A DNA stretch of 14,779 bases from JBPBQZ01 sp050955105 (GTDB taxonomy: Bacteria > Pseudomonadota > Gammaproteobacteria > Burkholderiales > Burkholderiaceae): contig JBPBQZ010000048.1 of the NCBI GenBank assembly GCA_050955105.1, positions 1 to 14,779 of the forward strand, given 5' to 3'. Below, piece by piece: positions 7,726 to 13,989 of the stretch; within the stretch, counting starts at the first letter, position 1; each line of letters begins with the position of its first letter. Made by a program: the position numbers and the translations under genes. The notes beneath the pieces are model-generated. The model was not told the origin of the DNA. It saw only the letters and a program-made list of their open reading frames with translations, and did not search any database.

Positions 7726-8598
7726 TCAATGCTTGAGGAAATCGATCACGAGCCGATTGAACTCGTCAGCGTGTTCCCATTGCGCCCAGTGGCCGCACTT
7801 GCTGAAGATATGCAGCTGACAGTCGGGAATGCCGAAGACGATGCGCAAGGCATTGTCGAGCGGCAGGAAGCGGTCATCGCGGCCCCAGGTGCAAAGCGTC
7901 TTCGCCTTGATCTGCGAGAAACGCGGCGACAGATCGGCCAGGCCGGCCTTGGCGGCGCTTGCTACCCAGTTTTTGAGATGGATGCCGTCATCGCGCATCA
8001 TCGCGTCGTAGCGGCCCTGGATCAGTTCTTCAGTGATCTTGCTCGGGTCGTAGACGAACACGTCGATCATGCGGCGCAGCGCCTCGATCGACGGATTCTT
8101 GAAAACATTAGTCAGATGCTTGATGCCTTCCAGCGGCAGCGGCATCATCAGGCTCTGGCCGGCACCACCCGGTCCCATCAGCACCAGTTTTGCGAGGCGA
8201 TCGGGATAGTCGAGCGCGAACGTCATGGCGCTCGCGCCACCCATCGAGTTGCCGACCAGATGTGCTGTCTTGAGGTTCAGCACATCCATCAGGCCCTTCA
8301 CCGCCTGCGCGTTGACGATGCCGCGCGGCACGTTCACCACCAGCGGATCGGATTTATTGAAGCCAGGGCTGTCGAGCAATATCACGCGATAACCAGCGTC
8401 GACCAACGGCACCACGTTGCGCGAATAATTGCTCCAGCCACCGGCGCCCGGGCCACCGCCGTGCAGCATGATGACGGCTTCGCCATCGCTCGCGCCAGCA
8501 TCGTTGTAGTGCACCTGCAGCTTCAGGTCTGCTTCCTCTATGCGCACATAGTGGCTGGTCGATGCGTCGCTCAGTTCAACGCCGTCTTGAGTTTTCAT
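7726..8598 (-). CDS. bphD: BphD-type meta-cleavage product hydrolase (C-C bond hydrolase)
   Basis: A 290-residue alpha/beta hydrolase very close, from memory, to biphenyl-pathway BphD (2-hydroxy-6-oxo-6-phenylhexa-2,4-dienoate hydrolase), the family's usual length. Shared stretches include VIMLHGGGPGAGGWSNY (oxyanion region), DSPGFNKSD, and the tail KCGHWAQWEHADEFN. The triad is Ser118 in GNSMG, Asp242 in WGRDDRF and His270 in CGHW, matching Ser112/Asp237/His265 of BphD. The enzyme hydrolyses the C-C bond of a vinylogous 1,5-diketone made by extradiol ring cleavage, releasing a carboxylic acid and 2-hydroxypenta-2,4-dienoate. ATG 8598 has GGAG at plus-strand 8607-8610, 8 nt away. It lies 43 nt after the CMD-like gene and 8 nt before the amidohydrolase. 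The symbol marks the family; biphenyl itself is not implied. Confidence 0.9.
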   Translation of the reverse strand: MKTQDGVELSDASTSHYVRIEEADLKLQVHYNDAGASDGEAVIMLHGGGPGAGGWSNYSRNVVPLVDAGYRVILLDSPGFNKSDPLVVNVPRGIVNAQAVKGLMDVLNLKTAHLVGNSMGGASAMTFALDYPDRLAKLVLMGPGGAGQSLMMPLPLEGIKHLTNVFKNPSIEALRRMIDVFVYDPSKITEELIQGRYDAMMRDDGIHLKNWVASAAKAGLADLSPRFSQIKAKTLCTWGRDDRFLPLDNALRIVFGIPDCQLHIFSKCGHWAQWEHADEFNRLVIDFLKH

Positions 8599-8641
8599 TT
8601 TGGTGTCTCCGCGATTCGTCAGTGCTTGCCCCGGCCTCGTC

Positions 8642-9193
8642 TCAGAACGTGGGCGCCGGCACCTGGTAGAAATTCAGCGTCATCGCAATCATCGTATAAA
8701 GGCCGATCAGCCCGATGCGATCCGACACGCCTTTGTGCCCGAAATGCTGCAACGCTTCTTGATAAAGCGCGTCGGGGACCTGGCGTTGTTCGTGCAGCGC
8801 GTGCGCCAGCCGATACGTGAGCGCCTCGCCGCGATCGGCAAAGCCGGGATCGCGACCGTCACGGATCGCCGCCACGTCGTCGGGCGTCAAGCCAGCGTTC
8901 AGCGCGTGCCGCTCATGGTGCGCCCATTCGAACTCGGCCTGCCAGAAGCGCGCGTTGACGAGTACCGTGATTTCCTTCTCGCGCTTGGATATGGCCGCGA
9001 GCTGCGACACATACAGGCCGAACGGCTCGGCCACGTTGACGAAGGGCATGTTATGCATCCATGCGCGCAGGTTGATCGGCACGCGTGCGCGCGGGCCGGC
9101 GCTGACGCGCTCGAAGAAGGCTGCCTGCTCAGCATCGAGATCTTCGCGCGCCAACTCGAAAGCCGCAGCGCCCCGGGAAAAGTTTTCTGACAT
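8642..9193 (-). CDS. carboxymuconolactone decarboxylase (CMD)/AhpD-fold family protein
   Basis: A 183-residue all-alpha protein of the CMD-like fold. The family motif EWAHHERHA places Glu89 and His93 (EWxxH), preceded by REKEITVLVNARFWQAEFE, the typical lead-in. There is no CxxC pair, so a thiol peroxidase role like AhpD is unlikely. Members of this branch are often called 4-carboxymuconolactone decarboxylase-like but mostly lack known reactions. It lies between the dioxygenase beta subunit (50-nt gap) and the BphD-type hydrolase (43-nt gap), so it probably handles an intermediate of the same route, possibly a lactone or a side product. ATG 9193 is preceded only by a weak GAG, yet it matches the expected N-terminus. 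Family firm, reaction unknown. Confidence 0.85.
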   Translation of the reverse strand: MSENFSRGAAAFELAREDLDAEQAAFFERVSAGPRARVPINLRAWMHNMPFVNVAEPFGLYVSQLAAISKREKEITVLVNARFWQAEFEWAHHERHALNAGLTPDDVAAIRDGRDPGFADRGEALTYRLAHALHEQRQVPDALYQEALQHFGHKGVSDRIGLIGLYTMIAMTLNFYQVPAPTF

Positions 9194-9243
9194 CTAAGCT
9201 CGTCGGGATATTGAGACAGGTGGAAAAGGCGACGCGCGATGCA

Positions 9244-9762
9244 TCACAGAATGATGGAAATGCGGCCCTGCTCGCGCAGCGAATCCGAATCCACCACCAC
9301 ACGCTTGCGGCGAATCTGAATGCCCTGTGCCTCGCTGCGAGCCAGGTCATACAGGGCGTGGCCCGGAAACACCTCCGACTCACCATTGCGACTGCGATAG
9401 ACCACGAAGTTCGCGACCACGCGAATCAAGCCCTCCGATTCGCCATCGACGATCACATTGCCGACAATGCGCCGCACCACCGAATGCGGAAACTCCGCAT
9501 GCGCCTGTTTCTTCAGCAGCCGCTTGGCGCGCTCCACCAGTCGCAGATGATCGTCATAGATCAAAAACAAATCGCGCCCAGGCTGACCGTCCGGTTGATC
9601 CAGCGGCGGCACCAGATATTCACCGTCCTGAGTGAACAATGCCGCCCATTCCTCGAGGCGCCACTCGTCCAGCAAGCGTGCTTCGCGAAACAGATAATCC
9701 TCGGCTTCGAAGCGCGTCAGTGAGGTGCTCGGGGCGTTTGTCGATACGGCAGTAGCGTTCAT
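9244..9762 (-). CDS. aromatic-ring-hydroxylating dioxygenase, beta subunit
   Basis: A 172-residue small subunit of a Rieske non-heme iron oxygenase (Ring_hydroxyl_B, SnoaL-like cone fold). Visible marks: EARLLDEWRLEEWAALFTQDGEY near the N-terminus (shown here in part: LLDEWRLEEWAALF), VPPLDQP, and the VVRRIVGNVIVDG strand, all usual in beta subunits; about 170 residues is the normal size. The subunit is structural and helps build the alpha3beta3 hexamer. Its ATG at 9762 overlaps the alpha stop as TGATG (1-nt overlap), with AAAGG just upstream inside the alpha gene, so the two are translationally coupled. A GTG one codon earlier is less likely. Confidence 0.92.
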   Translation of the reverse strand: MNATAVSTNAPSTSLTRFEAEDYLFREARLLDEWRLEEWAALFTQDGEYLVPPLDQPDGQPGRDLFLIYDDHLRLVERAKRLLKKQAHAEFPHSVVRRIVGNVIVDGESEGLIRVVANFVVYRSRNGESEVFPGHALYDLARSEAQGIQIRRKRVVVDSDSLREQGRISIIL

Positions 9763-11081
9763 CACGGGCCTTTGATTGCGGTCTTGTTATCGGTCATCAG
9801 TTGCGACCAGCGGCGCCAGAAAGCGCGCAGCTGCAGCTCCTCGGTTTTCGATGGGTTCTCCATCTCCATGCCGCGCGAGCAGTCGTTCCACATTTCGGGA
9901 AACGATTCATACGATTTCTGCGCCGACTCCAGCATCTCCACGTCATCCGGTGTGGCGAAGCCGGCCGGCCCGAGGAACTCGACGAAATTCTTCATGCGGC
10001 GATCACGCGAGCTGGCAGATTCGCCGATCGGCGCCAGCGCCCAGCTATTGATGCGCATCTTGCCGGCACCCATGGGATAAAAGGTGCGAATCGTCACCGC
10101 CATGATGTCGTTCACCACCAGGTTCGGAAAAATCACCAGGTTGCGATCGCCATTGGTGACGATGCGAGCACGTTCTTCGCCCAGGCGCTCGTAGATCTCA
10201 GCCGACAAGGCTTCGAGCTCGGCGCGGCTTTCCTCACCGTAGCCCGCCACCCAGCGTGCGTACGGGCGGCCCCACGCGGCCGCGCCCACCGACTCGCCCA
10301 CGGCGTGTCCGTGCCCAAGGTCCTTGACCCAGCCATGCGCGCCCATCTTGCGCTTGTGCTCTTTCTTGTCGCGCGCCCGCAGGTAGTCGAAATAAGTGGA
10401 GTGCGTAATCAGGCCGTGATAGCCGTCATGACTGTTCTCCGACAGCATCTTCCAATTGGCTTTCGCGCTGTATTCCTGCGTGCCGCCCACCACTTCCATG
10501 CCATGCGGGCCGTGGTCGGCCACGTAGGCGAGGTAAGGCGCGGCCTCGTCGAGATAGTCAATCAGCGGTTCCACGCCTGCGTCGAAGCAGATGAAGATGA
10601 AGCCTTTGAACTCTTCCATGCGCTGCACGCGCTGCAGATTCAGCGAGCCATCGGCGTTGGCGTTCTCAGGCAACGATTCGCGGCCCGGCATGTCGACCAG
10701 GCAGCCGCTGTTGTCGAACACCCAGCCGTGGTACGGACAGGAAAACACTTTCTGCATGCCCGATTTCTCGCGGCATACGGCGGCACCGCGGTGCGTGCAG
10801 GTATTGTGAAACGCGTTGAGCTGATTGTCTTTGTCGCGCGTGAGCAATATCGACTTGCCCAATACGTCACGCGAAACGAAGGCGCCCGGTTTGGCGACTT
10901 CCGAGACGTGCGCCAGATACAGCCAGCAACGGCTGAAAATCTTTTCATACTCGAGCGCCAGAATGTCAGGATCGACGTAAGCCTTGCGACTGACTCTGAA
11001 GCGCGCCAATTGCCGATCGTCATCGATCACGCCCGCCACCGTGCGTTCGGCCAACTCGGCAAAATGGATTGTTTGCGACAT
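9762..11081 (-). CDS. aromatic-ring-hydroxylating dioxygenase, alpha subunit (Rieske type, p-cumate-dioxygenase-like)
   Basis: The 439-residue catalytic subunit of a Rieske non-heme iron dioxygenase, which adds O2 to an arene to make a cis-dihydrodiol. The [2Fe-2S] site is complete: Cys95, His97, Cys115 and His118 (CxH-x17-CxxH). The mononuclear iron site is His222 and His227 in SHDGYHGLITH with the bridging Asp219, and the third ligand is probably Asp380 in FATPDDVEMLE. The N-terminal FSRCWLYLAHVSEV and the C-terminal domain are of standard length. From memory, the sequence style (WALAP, FPNLVVNDIMA) is closest to p-cumate and other arene-carboxylate oxygenases; this is not verified. ATG 11081 has GGAGG seven bases upstream; the open frame reaches 11174 without support. 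Ferredoxin and reductase genes are absent from the window. Expected to be cotranscribed with the beta subunit and the downstream genes. Confidence 0.93.
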   Translation of the reverse strand: MSQTIHFAELAERTVAGVIDDDRQLARFRVSRKAYVDPDILALEYEKIFSRCWLYLAHVSEVAKPGAFVSRDVLGKSILLTRDKDNQLNAFHNTCTHRGAAVCREKSGMQKVFSCPYHGWVFDNSGCLVDMPGRESLPENANADGSLNLQRVQRMEEFKGFIFICFDAGVEPLIDYLDEAAPYLAYVADHGPHGMEVVGGTQEYSAKANWKMLSENSHDGYHGLITHSTYFDYLRARDKKEHKRKMGAHGWVKDLGHGHAVGESVGAAAWGRPYARWVAGYGEESRAELEALSAEIYERLGEERARIVTNGDRNLVIFPNLVVNDIMAVTIRTFYPMGAGKMRINSWALAPIGESASSRDRRMKNFVEFLGPAGFATPDDVEMLESAQKSYESFPEMWNDCSRGMEMENPSKTEELQLRAFWRRWSQLMTDNKTAIKGP

Positions 11082-11113
11082 GCTGATGCCTCCGACGTAT
11101 CCGGTCCTAGCCA

Positions 11114-11128
11114 CTGGCTCGATGCCAG
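11114..11128. promoter_or_regulatory. short dyad upstream of the dioxygenase operon
   Basis: CTGGC (11114-11118) and GCCAG (11124-11128) form a 15-bp dyad 33 bp upstream of the alpha-subunit start, in the 138-bp gap between lysR and the operon. A LysR-type regulator encoded next door would bind in this gap, so the dyad is a candidate operator, but short dyads like this arise by chance in GC-rich DNA. No clear -10/-35 pair was found. Confidence 0.2.
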
Positions 11129-11219
11129 CGCGACCTGTGAAGCGTAGTGTGTCCGCGCGGCCCCAGCGGCACAAGGCGTAGCCCGTGCATGCAGCTGTGA
11201 CCCACTGGAAACACCTGCG

Positions 11220-12128
11220 CTAGCCGAGTTCGGCGTCGAGCGGCGCGCGGAAACTACGGTCGAGGAATTTCAGAAAGGCCTTGGTGCGCGGGCTCAAATT
11301 GCGGGCGCTTTGATACACCGCGTAGAGCGACTCGGGCGAAGGATCGTCGAATTCCTGCAGCACCGGCACCAGCGCGCCGCTGCGAATCTCGTCGCGCACC
11401 TGCAGCACCGGCACCCGCACAATGCCCAATCCCAAAATACCGAAAGTGCGCAGCAGATCGCCGGAGCTGGCGCGCACGCCGCCGCCGGGCGTCACCGTCT
11501 GACGCTGGCCGTCGACTTTGAACGGCCATGCCAGCTCGGCGCCCGGCACGAAATTGAGACACTCGTGATCCGCCAGATCGGCGGGCGTGAGCGGCGTGCC
11601 GGCGCGCTCCAGGTAAGCGGGCGCGGCACAGACGATCCAGTGCACGGAAGCGATCTTGCGCGCTACATAGGAGGAATTGGCCTGCTCGCCGGCAAACACC
11701 GCCACGTCGATCTGGTGCTCGACCAACGGAAACGCCGTGGCTTTCATCACGAAATGCAGATCGACGCGCGGGTGCAGCTCGCGGAATTCTGGGATAAGCG
11801 GGGCCAGATAAAACTGCGCAATCTGATGCGAGGTGCCGATGCGCAAGGTGCCCGACACTTCGGCCACGTTGGCCATCACGGCACGCTCGGCGCGCGCCAC
11901 GGCGTCGAGTGCGGCTTGGCCGTCTCGATAAAACACCTCACCTTCGGCGGTGAGGCTGACCGCACGCGAGGTGCGGTTGATGAGGCGTACGCCCAGCCGG
12001 TCTTCAAGCCGCTGGATCATTTTGCTCATGGCCGAGGGCGAGCAATTCAGTGCGCGCGCCGCGGCGGAAAGCGTTTTCTTGTCGACAATCTTGATGAACG
12101 CCTCGATCTCGGCGAGCCTGTCGCTCAT
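11220..12128 (-). CDS. LysR-family transcriptional regulator
   Basis: A 302-residue LysR-type activator/repressor of normal length. The N-terminal winged helix-turn-helix spans about residues 5-62, with the helix-turn-helix at 20-41 (LSAAARALNCSPSAMSKMIQ) and the RLINRTSRAVSLTAEG wing; the effector-binding domain begins at GTLRIGTS near 93. It resembles the DsdC/YafC/AaeR-like branch of single-effector regulators in which the start MSDRLAEIEAF is common. ATG 12128 has GGAG six bases upstream; frames further up lack support. It sits on the same strand as and directly before the dioxygenase genes, not divergent from them, and after the third SDR gene. The likely role is control of the surrounding catabolic genes by a pathway intermediate; this rests on position only. 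Confidence 0.9.
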   Translation of the reverse strand: MSDRLAEIEAFIKIVDKKTLSAAARALNCSPSAMSKMIQRLEDRLGVRLINRTSRAVSLTAEGEVFYRDGQAALDAVARAERAVMANVAEVSGTLRIGTSHQIAQFYLAPLIPEFRELHPRVDLHFVMKATAFPLVEHQIDVAVFAGEQANSSYVARKIASVHWIVCAAPAYLERAGTPLTPADLADHECLNFVPGAELAWPFKVDGQRQTVTPGGGVRASSGDLLRTFGILGLGIVRVPVLQVRDEIRSGALVPVLQEFDDPSPESLYAVYQSARNLSPRTKAFLKFLDRSFRAPLDAELG

Positions 12129-12146
12129 GCGCGTCTCCGTAAACAC

Positions 12147-12178
12147 CTTGCAGCGACCCTCTGCGGGGCCGCTGCAAG
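12147..12178. promoter_or_regulatory. 32-bp inverted repeat just upstream of lysR
   Basis: CTTGCAGCG (12147-12155) and CGCTGCAAG (12170-12178) are a perfect 9-bp inverted repeat; inside the 14-nt loop CCC and GGG can pair further after one mismatch. It lies between the third SDR stop (12201) and the lysR start (12128), ending 18 nt before the ATG and before its GGAG site. It may be a terminator for the SDR gene (minus strand continues GTGTTT, a poor T-tract), an attenuating hairpin in the lysR leader, or the operator for LysR autoregulation. Confidence 0.5.
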
Positions 12179-12200
12179 TATACGGCAATGCGCGCCGAGA

Positions 12201-12968
12201 TCAGGGCATGGCGCTGCCGCCATTCACGCTGATGTCCTGGCCGGTGATGAATGCGCATTCGGGACGCGCCAGGAAGGTAACGGTATCGGCAATTTCATGA
12301 ATGCCGGCGCCGCGGCCCTTCGGCACCACCGCCAGGAACGCCGCCGAAACCGCCGGGTCGCTCTTCAGGCGCGCGCGATGCCGTTCGGTGTCGACCACGC
12401 AGGGCGACACGGTATTGATGGTGATGTCGTACTGCGCGAATTCCTTGGCCAGCCCTACCATCATGCCGACCACGCCGCCTTTCGCGGCGTTATAGCCGGC
12501 ATGCATCGGAATACCGGTACGCAGCGAATCAGCACCGATATTGATGATGCGGCCGTGATTGCGCTCGACCATATGCGGCAACACCTTGTGACAGCACCAG
12601 ATCGCCGTCCACAGATTGCGCGCCAAGGTGGCGGTGAACGATTCCTCGTCATGTTCGAGGAAGGCGCGAATCACACCGCTGCCGGCGTTGTTCACCAGCA
12701 CGTCGATCTGGCCGAAGCGTTCCAGCGTGGCCGCCACCAGACCTTTGACGCCGGCTTCGGTAGACAAGTCGGCGGCAAAGCTGTCGATCTCCGCGGCGCC
12801 GTGGCGTCCGCGCAGATCGCTCGCCACTTCGGCGACGCGCGGATCGACGTCGGCCAACATCAACGACGTACCTTGGGCGGCAAACGCCTCGGCGATGCCG
12901 CGGCCGATGCCGCCAATACCCATGCCAACGCCGGTGACGATGGCAACACGCTTAACAGGAGCATTCAT
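12201..12968 (-). CDS. SDR-family oxidoreductase with atypical active site
   Basis: A 255-residue classical short-chain dehydrogenase. The nucleotide site is TGVGMGIGGIG from residue 12, Asp40 ends the second strand (LAD), which favours NAD, and NNAG is at 93-96. The active-site Tyr159 and Lys163 are in YNAAK. The segment NIGADSLR has Ala146 where the catalytic Ser is expected (13 residues before Tyr); Ser148 is two residues off. ATG 12968 (MNAPVKRVAIVTG) is chosen because the Rossmann fold starts there; the open frame to 13055 has no support, and the ribosome site is weak. It precedes lysR on the same strand after a terminator-like hairpin. A cis-dihydrodiol dehydrogenase or an alicyclic hydroxyacid dehydrogenase would fit the cluster; the reaction is not settled. 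Confidence 0.88.
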   Translation of the reverse strand: MNAPVKRVAIVTGVGMGIGGIGRGIAEAFAAQGTSLMLADVDPRVAEVASDLRGRHGAAEIDSFAADLSTEAGVKGLVAATLERFGQIDVLVNNAGSGVIRAFLEHDEESFTATLARNLWTAIWCCHKVLPHMVERNHGRIINIGADSLRTGIPMHAGYNAAKGGVVGMMVGLAKEFAQYDITINTVSPCVVDTERHRARLKSDPAVSAAFLAVVPKGRGAGIHEIADTVTFLARPECAFITGQDISVNGGSAMP

Positions 12969-13076
12969 ATCAGGGAACTCTTGCCGTGGATTATTGAGAT
13001 GCGGCACATCATAAAACGCGACCCGCCGCTTGGCCAGCCCGTCACGAACATGCATCTGTGCTGGGCAGGAACAACA

Positions 13077-13098
13077 CGGGGCGCCCGCAGGCGCCCCG
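13077..13098 (-). terminator. GC-rich hairpin after the second SDR gene, probable terminator
   Basis: CGGGGCGCC (13077-13085) and GGCGCCCCG (13090-13098) form a perfect 9-bp stem with a 4-nt loop. It starts about 45 nt beyond the stop of the SDR at 13144-13896, and on the minus strand is followed by TGTTGTTCC, a short imperfect U-rich tail. It likely ends or reduces transcription from the first two SDR genes before the third SDR. Confidence 0.6.
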
Positions 13099-13143
13099 AT
13101 CTCATATTACTTTTGTTGATGTTGTGCGGCTGAAAGCGGCTGC

Positions 13144-13896
13144 CTAGGAAACGATGCGCCGTCCGCCGTCGACCGGAATCATCGTGCCAGTGACGAAGCG
13201 ACTGTCGTCGCTGGCCAGGAACAGCGCCACGCCAGCCATATCGTCGGCCACCGGCAAGCGGCCCATCGGCGTGGTATCCAGGCGCAGCTGAATCGCCTCG
13301 GCACCGAGGCGGGCCGCGGAACCGGGGTTCAACACAGCGCCTGGCGCGATCGCATTGACGCGGATGTTCAGTGGTCCCAGCTCGACCGCGCATTCCAGCG
13401 TCATCGCCGTCACGCCGCCTTTTACCGTGCAATAGACGATGCGGTTCTTCGAGCCGCGAATCGCCGCGATCGACGAGATGTTGACGATCGAACCGCCACC
13501 GCGACGCTCCATCGCCGGCACCGCTGCCTGCGTGATCCAGATGATGGCTTTCAAGCCCACGCCGAACATGCGATCGACCACGCTTTCCTGCACTTCGGCG
13601 ATCGGATCATATTGGATCCACATCGCGTTGTTCACCACGATGTCCAGACCGCCATGGTCTTTCTCGATCGACGCAACCAACTCGCCCACCGCAAGCCGAT
13701 CGGAAATATCCGTCGTATAAACCGCGGCCTTGCCGCCGGCCGCGCGGATCAGACTCACGGTCTCTTCGCAATGGGCTCGGTCGAGATCGACGCAAGCCAC
13801 CACGGCGCCCTCGGCGGCATAGGTTAAGGAGATACCTCGGCCGATCGCGCCGCCGGCACCGGTGACGAGTGCAACCTTGTTTTCTAAACGCTTCAT
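13144..13896 (-). CDS. SDR-family oxidoreductase
   Basis: A 250-residue classical short-chain dehydrogenase/reductase. TGAGGAIG at 12-19 binds the dinucleotide, Asp37 (CVDLD) at the end of strand 2 favours NAD(H), and the catalytic set is Ser142 (NISS), Tyr155 and Lys159 (YCTVK). The usual NNAG is NNAM here (Asn89-Met92). The C-terminus ends with VDGGRRIVS. ATG 13896 follows AGGAAG at a 9-nt distance and gives the standard N-terminus MKRLENKVALVTG; the longer frame to 13941 is not supported. It lies 93 nt after the first SDR gene with a hairpin in the gap. It may oxidise a cis-dihydrodiol or a side-chain alcohol in the aromatic route; the substrate cannot be read. Confidence 0.88.
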   Translation of the reverse strand: MKRLENKVALVTGAGGAIGRGISLTYAAEGAVVACVDLDRAHCEETVSLIRAAGGKAAVYTTDISDRLAVGELVASIEKDHGGLDIVVNNAMWIQYDPIAEVQESVVDRMFGVGLKAIIWITQAAVPAMERRGGGSIVNISSIAAIRGSKNRIVYCTVKGGVTAMTLECAVELGPLNIRVNAIAPGAVLNPGSAARLGAEAIQLRLDTTPMGRLPVADDMAGVALFLASDDSRFVTGTMIPVDGGRRIVS

Positions 13897-13946
13897 GATG
13901 GATGGCTTCCTGGATGTCCGAACTGGCTGCTGGAACGGCATGGGCT

Positions 13947-13983
13947 ACGCGGCGATAGAGGCGATAGACCGATATCGCCGCGT
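13947..13983. repeat. intercistronic hairpin with tandem 9-bp repeat
   Basis: ACGCGGCGATA (13947-13957) pairs perfectly with TATCGCCGCGT (13973-13983) over 11 bp. Overlapping it, GGCGATAGA occurs twice in tandem (13951-13959, 13960-13968), so the right arm could partly pair with either copy. It starts 6 nt past the stop of the first SDR gene on the minus strand and has no T-tract. An mRNA-stabilising or processing element between two cotranscribed genes is plausible. Confidence 0.5.
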
Positions 13984-13989
13984 GGTGCT

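Noticed and set aside
7729..8820. Plus-strand open frame of 363 codons opposite the hydrolase and CMD-like genes
   Set aside because: It spans two real genes on the other strand and their gap, with composition typical of antisense frames.
9801..11147. Plus-strand open frame of 448 codons opposite the dioxygenase alpha gene
   Set aside because: Shadow of a gene with complete Rieske and iron-ligand motifs; the translation has no recognisable fold.
11186..11197. TGCATGCA and CAGCTG palindromes before the dioxygenase genes
   Set aside because: Short self-complementary words of this length are expected by chance and show no paired spacing.
11310..13133. Long plus-strand open frame of 607 codons opposite lysR and the third SDR gene
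   Set aside because: The minus-strand frames have clear family motifs and ribosome sites; the plus-strand translation is rich in Arg, His, Ala and Gly with no domain, as expected from the complement of GC-biased codons.
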